64,000 nt of DNA from Cucurbitaria berberidis CBS 394.84 (lineage: Eukaryota; Ascomycota; Dothideomycetes; Pleosporales; Cucurbitariaceae), in assembly GCF_010015615.1 (NCBI RefSeq), contig NW_024468936.1:3951663-4015662 (forward strand). Reading direction: 5' to 3'. Below the pieces are notes generated by a model. That model was not told where the DNA came from. It ran no database searches and saw nothing but the letters and a program-made list of their open reading frames with translations. Position 1 is the stretch's first letter, and every line of letters starts with the position of its first letter. The translations under genes were made by a program, and so were the position numbers. Of the stretch, positions 12,861 to 24,587 are shown piece after piece.

Positions 12861-15040
12861 GTTAATTAATTCTAATTTTTCTAAGCTAAGAAGTGCAGCG
12901 CTTTAATAAAGCCCTAGTTTTTTATTTCCTCGCCTAATATTAATGCTGTTTAGCTATAAAATAGCTAGCAATTTTTTTTAAAAAATCTACCTTTATCTAA
13001 GCGCTTTTTTATAATAAGTTAAAAATATAAGCTTTAGCTTTAATTTAGCTAGTAAATTTATTTTTAGTAGTAATAAATTTATATAAAGCTTTAATATAAG
13101 TAAATAGGCAAGTATTACTTTTAAGCTTGCATTAATTAGTAAAATTAGCTTTACTACTTTTATATACTATATAAAGCCTATAGACTTAGCCTTGCAAAAA
13201 TTAGCTATAGTATTTTTATATAAAAAAGTTTTACCCCGCAAAAACAGGACCTAATGTGTTATTAATAGCTTATATTATTAGTATTTTTACTATATATTAT
13301 ATACTTTTATTTTTAAAATTGCTAAACAATAAACTTCTAATTTTTAATAATATAACTTTAACTGCTAAAGCGCAGCTTTCTTAACAGCTTTAAGCATATA
13401 TTTAAATATTTAATATAATATTAGCTTACTACTAAACAGCTAACTAATACTAGGCCTTTAAGCAATAATAGTAATAGTAAAATAGTAATAATAATACAAA
13501 TAATAATAATAATAATAATTTTTTCTATAATACTAGCTTTAATACTTAGCTGCCTCTTTGCTTTTTTGCAAATACTATTTTTTTTTTTTATTATTTAAAT
13601 TAATTGCTTGCGCCTTTAACTTTTTAAAGTATTTATTAAAGCTACTTAAATATTTATATAATTTTTATAGCTATAAAAAACTATTACTTTTAGTTATTAA
13701 ATTATAAGTAACTATAGTAGCATAAAAATATTTTTTAGTATAAATTCTAAATACGCTCTTTGCGCTAAAAAGCTATATAAAGCCTTTTAAATTTATTTTA
13801 CTAATTAGTAATAAAAGCTTTCTAAAAAGCTATTAAACTGCAGTAAAAAGTCTATATTTAGTAGCTTATAATAAATATAGCTAATATATTTAGCTTTTTT
13901 TAGCAGAACTCTTTTTAGTTAAAAAAGTCTAAATTTTTAAAAAAAAAGTAATTAATTGTTAAATGCTTTAGTATACTAAAAAGCCTAGTATTTAAATTTT
14001 AAAAAATTTATTTAAGCTTGCTAAAGCACTTAAACACTTACTTATACTAGTTTAATATACTAGTTTTATAAATAATAATATTTTAAAATTTAAATTTTAT
14101 TGTAAATGCTAAAAAAATAATAAAACAAAAAGCAGCGTTAAGAAAATTATTAATAAGTATTATATAAATTTTATTAGTAAAGCTTGCATCCTGTTAATTA
14201 GTAATTAATATAGCTTGCTATAAAAATATAAAAAGCTAATTATATAAAAAAAAAAATTTTTTTTATATATATATTATATATTTAAAACTGCTGCCTGCGG
14301 CTTTTTACTTTTAATTATTAACTATTAACTATTGCAACTTATTAAAAATTATAGTTTATAATTTTAAAGTTTCTTTGCAAGCTAACTTGCTAAACTAAAA
14401 CTTTAATTAATATTTTATATACTATTACTAATTAAGTTGCTTACTTTTATTTAAGAAAATATTAGTTAAAGTGCTTTACTACTAAACTAAATTTTTAATA
14501 TTAGCTTAAAAACCTAACTAAACGCCTTATTTTAGTTTAATATAACCTGCCTAGCATTGCCTAAACAAATTAGTTATTATTAAAAATTAATAATTATATT
14601 ACTATAATTTTTAAATAATAACGTATTAGGTCTACTAATAATAATTATTAGTTTTAATAATCTATTTAGCTAGCCTAGTATTGTGTAAATTTTACTGCCT
14701 TAATACTATATTAAAGTGCTAAGTATAGCACTTAAATTATAATTTTATACTAAATTTTTTTACTGCATTGTATAATCTGCTTTAGTATCAACTTTACTTT
14801 TATTTATAGAAATAAAAAAGTTTTACTTACAATTTTAAGTGCTAAATTTATATATAAAGGAAAAAAGCTGCTTATATTAGCTTTGCAAAATAAAAATATA
14901 ATTAATTAGTAAAAGCAATAGCTAGTAAAAAATAAAATAGTAAAATAATTACCTAGGCAGGCGCTTTATATAAAATTAAATTTGGCTAAATAGCTGTATT
15001 AACTAAACAGCCTACTATAAATTAGTAATAAAGCCAGATC
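12860..15040. mobile_element. AT-rich island, RIP-degraded repeat
   Basis: The 2.2 kb is almost entirely A/T with abrupt edges. The remaining G and C occur mostly in GC pairs, as in TAGC or AGCTT, and TpA is abundant. No frame is open for any length. This is what repeat-induced point mutation (C to T, preferably at CpA) leaves of a transposon in Pezizomycotina. Part of it (about 14677-14810) aligns with a far less mutated sequence at about 45544-45675, and the differences run mostly G to A and C to T toward the island copy. The class of the parent element cannot be told. Confidence 0.85.
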
Positions 15041-15907
15041 TTGCACGTAATTGCTATTAACCTTAGGCTGAAGGATAGCTTCGGGCAATTCGGTTTAACA
15101 GTTGAAACGGCTCAATTAACATGTAAACTCCTATCTGAACACTATTATGCAAATCCACACCATTCACCTTTTACTAAAGCTAGTTGGTTTTTCTCATCTA
15201 CGGATATACATTGATTCTCAGGCAATCTTTCTTGAGCGAAAAGCTGGATGTCAATTTGCATGCGGCTCGCTTTGTTATGGTTGATACGCGCAGTTGATAT
15301 CTACCAGGATGAGGTGACAGCGTGGTCACGACACGGCTTGAACCATAATGGGCGAATACTTTCATGTACATTGGTTCTTACCTTGTACCCACCGAACCCT
15401 TTCCCTCGTTTAGTAAGCCTATAAACCTTCAAGTGCACTGTACGTACAGCGAGACTTCAGAGCTAATATTATGCTACCTATTCTAAAGAATTCAATACAC
15501 CCACTGCAACAAATTTAAGGGGAATGGGAAATGTTAAAGCTACTAACCTGGCGTCGACGTACATGAGTTAAGGACGGTAGAAGGAGGCAGAAGAGCTAGG
15601 AGAGCGGGTAATAGAGATAAGAAAGAGGGTCCCGTCAGTTCCGTTGGCTTTCCTCTACGAATATTGTAAGTGTACTAGTTGGTAGGATTCCCTTTACTCT
15701 ATGTTATAAGCCCTAGGCCCCTTTTCAGTTAGCCGGCATAACGCCCATGATACTCGCTGACTATGTTAGATCGTTTGTATAATGCGGTAAATTGAGTTCG
15801 GATGCGTTGCTAAGATTCTCCTAAAGTTACTGCGAGCTTGTGTTGTAGTACTTCTCCCTTTTTTCATACATTGGAAAGATTTAATACAGTCAGACAAAAA
15901 TTATTTG
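15041..15907. other. right flank of AT island, no gene seen
   Basis: GC content returns to normal abruptly. No coding frame with family features was found. Confidence 0.55.
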
Positions 15908-16448
15908 CTAAGTAAGCATGTTACCAATAGTGTTACCAATAGTACCATTGACCATTGTAACAAGCACACCATTTTTGATACTCATTAGACCAATTTCCTG
16001 CAACCCAATTCGTGCCGTCCCACCATTCTGCATACTTGGCCTGCTCGTTTGTCCTCCACGTGAGGCCGGAGCCACCTGACTTCGATTCCCCAGAGCTGCT
16101 GGACTGGCCGATCGGAGGTTTGTACTCCATTCCCGTAATGGCACGATATTGCTTGTACTTGGACGAGAAGTTGACATGTCCAGTGCCGTCATCGTGAACG
16201 TGACCACTTCCCACACGATTCCGGCTATTCAGCTTATTCGATTTGTAGAGAGCGAAGGATATGACGGGCTTAGGATCAGCCGGGTCGTCATGAGACTTAT
16301 GGGGTCGGGATCCGTTCAACTTGATTCCAGTGATGATTGGGATTTTGGCGGCGATATCTTCGACGAATTTTTCAGTAGCTTTTTGGAAGGCAGGCTCCTT
16401 GATGGCTGCAATGGCTTTGACCAATGAAGACTTGATTGGGCCAGACAT
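15908..16448 (-). CDS. hypothetical protein with Trp-rich C-terminus
   Basis: A single-exon frame with an ATG at 16446-16448. The coding region is complement(15933..16448), 171 residues. I do not recognise it. There is no signal peptide. Residues about 1-110 are hydrophilic with a GSGHVHDDGTGHVNF segment; a Ser/Gly linker follows. The last 33 residues are strikingly aromatic, with eight Trp and four Tyr ending in GQWYYW. It lies between the AT island and an SRPK-like kinase, so it is probably a lineage-restricted gene. A short GTAGAAC tandem repeat sits just upstream at about 16462-16490. Confidence 0.55.
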
Positions 16449-17076
16449 GATGGTAGAGAGAGTGTAGAACGTGTAGAACGTGTAGAACGCGGAGGACTTG
16501 ATTTTAGATGGTATATTACAAAGAATGATATATGAATGAATGAGGTTGAATGAGGATAATGCTTGATGAGGACCTGCTTATTGGGGAAGTGGGCAAGTTT
16601 AAATAACCTGAGGGACTCCACACACCCTGTGGCAACGAATGCCTCGTAGCCTGCCGTCGACTTGATTAGCTGCGATATAACAGGCTCGTACAGATATAAT
16701 ACACATGAGACGGACAAGACTCTGCGGCCAGAGTTCGTTTCATAGTACCACCAGCCACTCTCCAATGAGTTTCCCAGGAATCTTGGACTATGATACTACG
16801 GCAGCGCTGTATCCACTGACCAACGACTGGGTAATGGTCTGATTTTGTGACCCAACATGCTCCAAGATGCGATCCTCGAGAGTCGACATCTATAGGCCTA
16901 TATCCCCTGTCCAAATTATCAATGTGACTGTTGCGAGATGATCTAGCCTGAAGCGCCAAGATGCGCTGGAGCGCGCGCTTAAATTGTTATTAAGCGAAGC
17001 GGTTATCTATCCGAAGTCGCCCCTGGCTATCCACTTTCGCCCTTACTTACCTATAGACCGGAAGTCTTTGATTTCC
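16449..17076. other. divergent spacer between orphan gene and kinase
   Basis: It holds the GTAGAAC repeat near 16462-16490 and no supported gene. In-frame sequence upstream of the kinase ATG starts only at TTG codons. Confidence 0.5.
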
Positions 17077-18543
17077 ATGTTTTCTCATCCTCGTATATTC
17101 TTGCGGGTGCGAACGCCAGTCTTGAACAGATCTCGCCTTATTTCATTCTCCTTGTGTCGCGCAGGCCGCGTTACATCGCGCTCCATGTCATCCTCGGCCA
17201 CTCCGTTTGAAGAAGAGAGGGAAGTGGGCTTCAAAAAGTTCTACCCGATGACCTTGGGCGAAGTTATCAATGAAAGGTATAAGGTCGTGGCAAAACTTGG
17301 CTTCGGAGCAGCAAGCACGATATGGTGCTGTCGTAACCTAGCGTGAGTGAAACTCAGGCGCGAGGTGGAGCCTAGCATTAACCAGATATACCAGCACAAA
17401 TAAATATGCCGCACTGAAAATTTACGCCCACGATTTGGTTGCAGAAGATGAGATTGACAACGAAACTGCCATCTACAAACATATCAGCACCGCGGGGAGC
17501 CCCGACCATCCTGGCAAGATGTATGTTCGCACCATTCAGGATTCATTCTTCGTCACGAGCAGAGCAGGGAATTCCCATCGATGTTTAGTTCACGAGGTCC
17601 TTTCCAACAACATATTGAGCCTCCGGTATACTCGCCCAGATCGTAAACTGCCCGAGACAATGCTCAAGCAAATTTTGATCCATTTGCTGCTCGCACTGGA
17701 TTTCTTGCATAGCGAGTGCCATATCATCCACACAGGTCAGGTCGCTCCTCCCACTATGCTTTGGAAAATATTGACATAGTGCTAGATATAAAAGAAGAGA
17801 ATATTTTGCTGGGTTTGGTCGATCCATCGATCGTGGAACAGCTGGACACAAAAGAAATTGCGGCATCGAGCCTCTACAAAAGTGTCAATGGGTACAATCT
17901 CTACAAAAGCGCAAACTTCGGTATTCCAATAAGGTTTGGCCGCCCGATCCTGTGTGACTTCTCGCTCGCCCGGAATGGACGGGTCAAGCACTGCCACGAT
18001 ATCCAGCCGGACCCCTACCGGGCTCCCGAAGTGATTCTAGAGATGCCCTGGGGCTATGCCGTTGATATATGGAATGTCGGAGTTATGGTGCGAGATTTTC
18101 TGCTTGTGGCTAATAGCACGAAACTGATGAGAGCTTCTAGGTCTGGGACATGTTTGAGAACAGACGCATGTTCGATGGGCTTGACCCTGAGACTGGCAAC
18201 TATGGGAACCGCTTCCACCTTGCTAGTATAGTTGGTCTTTTGGGTCCTCCTCCCCTCGAGTTTCTCCAGCGAAGCGAGTGCAGCTCCGTTTACTTCGATG
18301 ACAGAGGTAAGTACTTGATTCCAAGGATGTGCATCCGCCAACCTAATATCGACAGGCAACTGGAAGTGTCTGAATTCTGTCCTATCAGTGTCTTGGGAAG
18401 ATTCCGAGAGCAATCTTGAAGTTTCCAATAAGAAAGGCTTCCTCGACTTTGTTCGCAAAATGGTCAAGTGGACGCCAGAATCGAGAGCGTCACCCTCTGA
18501 GCTATTAGAAGACCCTTGGCTTCTTGGAGATGTGGAGGATTAG
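17077..18543 (+). CDS. SRPK-like serine/threonine protein kinase
   Basis: Five exons (17077..17342, 17395..17735, 17786..18087, 18141..18306, 18356..18543) join in frame to 420 residues. An N-terminal stretch of about 45 residues (Arg/Ser/Phe-rich) is followed by EVINERYKVVAKLGFGAAST (Gly-rich loop) and YAALKIYAH (catalytic Lys). The catalytic loop is HTDIKEENIL, with Thr where most kinases have Arg; this is usual in SRPKs. The magnesium motif is DFS instead of DFG (LCDFSLAR). It continues through RAPEVILEMPWGYAVDIWNVGVM and ends in a normal lobe terminus (SELLEDPWLL). Fungal genomes often carry expanded, accessory SRPK-like families; the substrate is unknown. Confidence 0.85.
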
Positions 18544-19297
18544 CTGAACTCGGGCACGATAATTAGCAGCTTGAGCTGTAGCTGAACAACCCTGAGCTCG
18601 CCATGAGACAACATGAGCCAGCGTGATTGCGCTTGATTTGCTCCCGAGCAACATGACGAGGGGTTGAAATTGGGCCCCAATCAGCTCGTGGGGATGTGAG
18701 GTGTCCAAGGACTAACTGGTACCGGTTTCGGGTAACAAGATCCATGGCTTAGCTCTTTGCCCCTTGTGCCGGCATATTTTCTTTCATCTACAGTCCTTAA
18801 GACTACTCGAATAGTCAAATACACATATGCAGCTGGTAATGATCGTTGTACTTATGCTTGTTGATACATCGCCATAAAGATTAGTTTGGGGCGTTGTCGG
18901 GATACTCTTAATCTACTGCAAGTCCATATTGCGGATAACACCGCTCCTTTCACATGCAAAACATTTTACTACTCTAAGTCAGTGATCAGCTGGCAATCCT
19001 CAAGCAGGGAGTTGTGCTGTGCGAGCATGCTTCTGCATTTCCAGGTCATCATCACAACCTAGCTTTAGTCTAAGTAGGGTTGGATCATGACTAGTTTTTC
19101 TGAAGCACACACTACCTACCTGAGATCATGGGGATCTCGCAATAGCTTTACAAACGCTTGTTGTGTAACGCGAAATCGTGCAGTTTGACCGCGCCCTCCG
19201 ACCGACCCGGGAAACGAGAAACTATCTGATGCCTGTCCGTGTCCATCTTATCCTAGTACGAGAGTGAACGTGCTTCATCCGACGGCGCCCAACATAC
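18544..19297. other. convergent 3' spacer, no gene seen
   Basis: Between the kinase and a minus-strand orphan frame. No supported feature. Confidence 0.55.
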
Positions 19298-20740
19298 CTA
19301 CGTCCTCCGCTTGCCATTACCAGCATGAGTTCTGCATTCGCCGGGATCTTCCTCGCCATTCTCGGACTCTTCGTCGTCGTCTACGTGGTCAGTGTTATGA
19401 CTGACAGCATCACTGAAGAGATCGCTCGCCTGGTCTACATTGAGCAGCGTCGGGCTTTTGCGGGTACATACGCCGGGCTCGCCATGGTCATATCGATATC
19501 CCAGTAGCATCCATAGATTCGGCGACAGCTGCACCATGCGAAAAACTTCGCCTTCACCACCGAGGAGCCTGTGATCTACGGCTATCGGGTCGAAAGATGC
19601 ATTCGAATCGCTGCGATGCACGGTTACCCCCACCATCGACGAGCCCTTTGGCATGTGATAATGCGCGAGATCGGTTATCTGATAAGCAATGTTGGTGCCA
19701 GATCTATAGTTGCTGCTAGTTCCCCTTCCCGTCTTCGGTTTCCGAGGGAATGTTTGTGGGGAGCAAGACCGAGTCGCGCTATCCGCTCTGGACCTAGACA
19801 GCTGAAGAAGATGAGATGGCGTTGTGTTTCGCGATATTCCCATAGGCATCGTGCTCTGGCCTCGTCGTCTAGCAGTAGTCTGTGGTAGACTGCGCCCCCT
19901 CTCCCGCACTGGACGATCGCTGCGTTTCCTCCGTCGAGAGGTTCTCACTGAGGGTCTACCGGACACCTCGCCGACCTGACCGAGCCCATTCTCGTGGCTT
20001 CCCTTAGAAGCATTAGCACTGTCACCTCCGTTCATTTCGCTCTCTACCCCTTCAAGAGGGACGAGCTGTCTTGTGGAGGAGAGCACCTCCTCGAATGTCC
20101 CCTGAGCATGCGCGCCATTATCGTGACTCTCTTCATCGACGTCGTTTAATGACGGGGCTGGGCTTCCGGCTCGACCGCCTTGGGTGCCATTATCAACAGA
20201 TTTGGAACTAGGCTTGCTGCTGATTCCAGAGGAACGGAGGTCTGGGCTGCTGGGGATCGGCGAAGGCGTTGGCTTGGGTGTGGGCACGTCGAGTATAAGG
20301 CTCTCTGCTCGTCGCTCGGATAGCCTTAGCCGCTTCGCTAGACGAGGGTCTACTGGCTCCGAGTCTGGCGTAAAGTCCGATGCTTCTGTCGAGAATATCG
20401 TTTCACTAGTTAAGCTGTGTGTTCGTTCGCGTGTTGATAGGGATCTGCTTGTCACGCTGTCATCATCGTTATCGTCAATGAGTACTGTTTTGTCCTCCGC
20501 CACCGATGGCTCTTCTGAAGACCTTAAAGTGGGCACTTTAACCCGTGCTGGGATTCTACTCACCGTATCGGATACCCTCCACACCCTCCTCAGAGGCCGC
20601 ACCGAGATTACCAACACTTCCGGAACGGTATCGTTCGGTTCTAACTGCAAGGTGACCGCTCCCTGGAGAGTCGAATTATAAGAGGATTTCCAAAGCGCAT
20701 ACGCCCGAGTTGAGCTATCGCTGGTTCTATAAAAGTACTT
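19298..20740 (-). CDS. orphan disordered protein frame, 5' end unresolved
   Basis: An open minus-strand frame of about 480 codons without a stop but without a usable ATG: it begins at TTG and a stop codon lies shortly upstream. Either a 5' exon was missed or the gene is broken. The first 30 codons (RTSDSSTRAYALWKSS) recur, with a stop, at 46466-46526. The middle is Ser/Arg/Pro-rich and disordered. Near the C-terminus a more globular patch occurs (AYQITDLAHYHMPKG, then MVQLSPNLWMLLGYRYD), followed by an acidic tail. I recognise no family. The presence of a second partial copy suggests a multicopy family or an element-borne gene. Confidence 0.45.
   Translation of the reverse strand, partial: KYFYRTSDSSTRAYALWKSSYNSTLQGAVTLQLEPNDTVPEVLVISVRPLRRVWRVSDTVSRIPARVKVPTLRSSEEPSVAEDKTVLIDDNDDDSVTSRSLSTRERTHSLTSETIFSTEASDFTPDSEPVDPRLAKRLRLSERRAESLILDVPTPKPTPSPIPSSPDLRSSGISSKPSSKSVDNGTQGGRAGSPAPSLNDVDEESHDNGAHAQGTFEEVLSSTRQLVPLEGVESEMNGGDSANASKGSHENGLGQVGEVSGRPSVRTSRRRKRSDRPVRERGRSLPQTTARRRGQSTMPMGISRNTTPSHLLQLSRSRADSATRSCSPQTFPRKPKTGRGTSSNYRSGTNIAYQITDLAHYHMPKGSSMVGVTVHRSDSNASFDPIAVDHRLLGGEGEVFRMVQLSPNLWMLLGYRYDHGEPGVCTRKSPTLLNVDQASDLFSDAVSHNTDHVDDDEESENGEEDPGECRTHAGNGKRRT
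20681..20740 (-). repeat. 60-bp repeat, copy 1
   Basis: 54 of 60 bases match 46467-46526. Read on the minus strand it encodes the start of the orphan frame. Three of the six differences are G in the other copy and A here. Confidence 0.8.
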
Positions 20741-20743
20741 CAA

Positions 20744-21064
20744 GTACAGAGATGTTTATAATTATATTGATTCCTCTAGGATAGGCTTTATAGAGAGAGA
20801 GAGTTAAAATAATATAATTATAAATATCTCGCTGCTATAGTCTGCCGAGGTATTTCCTATAATTAGATAATCTGCGCGCTGAGGCGTAGGTGTTTCGAAT
20901 ATCCATGGATTGCGGGGGTCGGAAAAATGGTTCATCCGACAATCTAAACTATATTAGTCCTAGTTCCTAAATCTTTCGAGAAACCCGCCCGTGCAGTTGC
21001 GACTTTTTCTCTTTTCTCTGGGAAGCACAACGAATCTTCCAAACCCAATCAAACACCGAAGAGA
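20744..21064. other. spacer between orphan frame and POL5
   Basis: AT-leaning, with a GA dinucleotide run near 20795-20805. It should hold the POL5 promoter. No gene seen. Confidence 0.5.
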
Positions 21065-24000
21065 ATGGGTAGCAAGACTCGAAAGAGAGAGCATGACTCC
21101 GGTTCGGGAGATAACATGAGCGAAGCACCCGCGAAACGACGCCGACAGATCAACGAAGAGCACCTTAAGCTTTCCAAGCTATATGAAGACCTGGCTGCCG
21201 AATCAGATGACGTGCGACTTGAAGCCGCCAAACAGCTCATTGTGAAGTTCTCACCAGAGAACAAGCCTGCTGCGAAAGAGGTGCACAGCGCTCTAGGTCG
21301 TTTAATCAAGGGTCTCTGCAGCCAACGCAAGGCAGCCAGAGTTGGATTTTCCCTCACCCTTACCGAATTGTTGCGGCAGATCTTTGGCTCCGGAGAAAAT
21401 GCAATTGAAAGTCTGGAGCTTGATGTGGCCGCTATTATCAGCATGGTTGAAGAGAAGACCAAGGTCGAGGGTAACGTGCCTGGACGGGTAGGACATCAAC
21501 ACACGCCATGATTCTGGCCAGTGCTAATCGACTTTAGGAACGACGAGATCACAAAATTGGAAAGCTCTTTGGCTACAAGGCCATAATGCAATCGTCCATA
21601 GTGATTGAGCCAAAACTCTCGTTGGAATGCTGGAACCAGCTTCTAGACCATATATACGGAATGGCACGCGACATCCCCTGGCTACGTGAAGAATGCGGCA
21701 TGGTACTCGTCGAGGCGGTAAGAAGTCTGAAATCCCGCGCACAGTACCAGAAATGCGCTGAAGAGGTGATTGGACGTCTCAGCGCATTTAAGCTCGTTTC
21801 TACACCTGAAGGTGTTGCGGTATGGCTTACTGTTCACAAAAGTTTTGAGCATGTATTACCAGACGGTATCTGGCATGCCAAAAATCCTTTGGCAAAGAAG
21901 GAACGCGCCCGTCTAGCAAAGATATTGAAGGAGAACTTTCAAGGCGAAACCGAGAACGGTACCGACGGAGCCACCAAGACCGCAGCTGCGAATCCAAACC
22001 CGTCCTTCACTTGGGACCTGGTCTTATCTGAGATCCTGCGAAGAGATGAGCAGAGCAGGAGCAATGCCAAGGAGACAACGGAGTTTCCACAGTTCTGGAT
22101 TGATGTTGTAGACAGTAAGCTCGCCATTACATACTCTTGACTCTAGCTCACGATGCTAGGCAACCTGTTCTCCTCTACGTCGTCTCATGAGCGCAAAGCC
22201 TGGGGGTTCAAATTGTTGAGCAGTATGATCACACAGGTTCCCAAGTGGGCAGTCCCGGCATTGTTCAGTCCAAATCTCATGCGCACCATCATCAACCAGA
22301 GCAAGAAAGAAGACAGGTTCCTCCACACAGCCGCACTAGCTTCTTTGAAGGCCGTGCAGGCTAGAGTTCAGCTAGAGAGCAGTTCGGCATCCTTGATCTT
22401 CGTTGCACTTACCACCAGGTATGGTAGCATTGAATTTGACAGAACCACCAAGACGAAAACTTTAGAACATGTGCTTTTGTCGGCCGACGATGAGAGCCTG
22501 AGAAAGATCGTGCGCCATCTCAACTCGCTTGTTCTTCGTCCAGAAAGCGAAGACCAGACTGTTGCAGATAGCCGACGCCAGATCATCGCCGACATGCTCT
22601 TGAACACTGTCAGGAGCTACAAACGATATGATGAGCTCGTTGAACACGTTACCGAGAAGGATAACTGGCTTCGAAGAATACTGGAGGTTTTGGTCGAGTA
22701 TGCTTACTTCGTGCCCAGCCAGGATGCGAAGACCAGCAAAGTGCCTCTACCTCCGATTAGTGAACGCAGCAGGACAATGTTCCAGGAGCGTCTCTCATCA
22801 TGCCTAACCAAGCTTCTTGGTGTCAACGCCAACTCGCGCGCAGCCTTCGCTTTAATGATTGTAGGCATGATCAGAAGCAAGAGTACTTCTTCCAGGACGT
22901 TGAACCTAGTCTTCAAAGCGGATAGCCCGGTCCTGAAAACTATGGAGGAGGCCTTTCAGGTCCTGGACGCTATCTCTACTCAAGTATAACACACCCTTCT
23001 CCTTGGGCGAACTCAACTAATATGATGCTGTAGGGTTCCGTGGCTGGAAATAAGATGGCAGCCGAGGGATTCATGCTTCTCTACTCGTTGACACTGTTGC
23101 AAGTGTACAATGGCGAGGGAGATGCCGTTATGATGCTCGATGATCTCGATGCTTCGCGCAAAGCGATGCTCAAAAAGCAGGAAGATTCGACAGCAGAGGG
23201 CCAAGACATTTTCGTAGAGATTATCCTGTCTTTCCTTGGCAACCCTCGCACATTATTCCGTAGAATTGGCGAAGAGGCTTTCGCCATCTTTGCGTCTGAG
23301 ATTAGTTCTGAGGGGTTGCAATCACTGACCGACATACTGGACACGGAGGAAAACCTGGAGGGACAAAAGGAGCTTTTCAATCAAGCAGACGACGATGCTG
23401 AGGAAGACCAGTCCGATGACGAGTCCGGAGACGAATCAGACGTTGAAATGATTGATGGCGAACCGCATGACTCGGAAGACGCTTCGGCTTCTGAGGTGGC
23501 AAGTGGTAGCGAAAGCGACGAGGTTGACGACGAAGAGAGCAGTGAAGATGATGCAGAGCTCACGCAGTTCAACAATCTACTGGCTTTGACGCTTCAGACT
23601 TCCAAACCGAATCTTGACGGCGAGGCTCCCGAAGAGTCGTCTGATGAATCGGACATGGATGACGAGCAGATGATGGCACTCGACCCCCACCTCAGCAACA
23701 TCTTCCGGCAGCGGAGTAAAACCACGAGCAAAAAGAAGGAGCGGGAGGACGCGAAACAGAATGTTGTCCAGTTCAAATCCAGGGTGCTTGATCTGCTGGC
23801 AATTTACCTGGAGAAGCAGTACTCTAACCCGCGTACCCTCAACATGCTCCTTCCAGCGCTCAGACGCACGCGTGCGAACGCAAATAAGCAGATTGCCGAC
23901 AAGGCTGCCAAGATGCTGAAGACATTCTTCGACACGCGCACAAAACACAAAGCCCCTCTGCCAAAGCCCGAGGAGGTGGAAGAGGTTTGGGAAGTACTAA

Positions 24001-24245
24001 AGGGCATTCATGAGGAGGCGAAGTTGGGCGGTGGTGCTAAGATGCATGCAGACGCGTGCAGCAGCGCGAGTTTGTACGTCGTAAAGGTACTCATTGGACT
24101 AGACAAGAGCAACTATTCTGGAGTGGTGGACGTGTATGCTGAGACGCAGAAGCAGTGGTTCACGGACAGGAAGTCTCCTCTACAGGCAGTACTGTTCACC
24201 CAGTTCCAGAACTGGTCTCTGAACTCGCGGCAACAGGGAAAGTAG
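21065..24245 (+). CDS. POL5: DNA polymerase phi / MYBBP1A-family ribosome biogenesis factor
   Basis: Four exons (21065..21487, 21538..22114, 22160..22983, 23034..24245) give 1011 residues, as in Pol5 orthologues. The start MGSKTRKREHDSG is basic and nuclear-like. Helical ARM/HEAT-like repeats fill the first 700 residues, including QRKAARVGFSLTLTELLRQ and the conserved NLFSSTSSHERKAWGFKLL. A long acidic D/E/S region lies at about 727-830, and a helical C-terminus follows. Despite its name it is not a polymerase; family members are nucleolar and act in rRNA production and ribosome assembly. The acceptor at 22159 was chosen over one at 22146 because only it restores frame and the conserved NLF motif. 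Confidence 0.93.
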
Positions 24246-24587
24246 AGCGATGACTGTGAAGATGGGTTGGCAATATATCCTTGTAGGAATAGCGTAGTCT
24301 TGCCATGATTACCCTCTCAAAAGCATGTTTGGTAAATGCCTGCCTTTTCCGCCGTTGTACTGTAGTGAATGGGCCCCCTGTCGCCTGAATTGCCCCACCA
24401 CCTGCCTGGAGCTATGACAGCCTACTAGCTCTTCAATGTCCAGGAACACGACCACGGCTCATTCTAGCAAACTATTGCCGTCACACCCTGCTTCACAAGG
24501 CTCTACCCACCTGCACTGCTCTTTTGCTCTTTCACTATTTGATCTCCCAGGCTGCTCTACCCTCTGCCCACCCCAGGCTCGCAAACA
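24246..24587. other. POL5-UBP14 spacer
   Basis: 342 bp, no feature beyond the expected 3' UTR and promoter. Confidence 0.55.

Noticed and set aside
12860..15040. Centromere or ARS-like origin as explanation for the AT island
   Set aside because: The directional C-to-T difference from the 45.55 kb relic and the small size fit a RIP-degraded repeat better.
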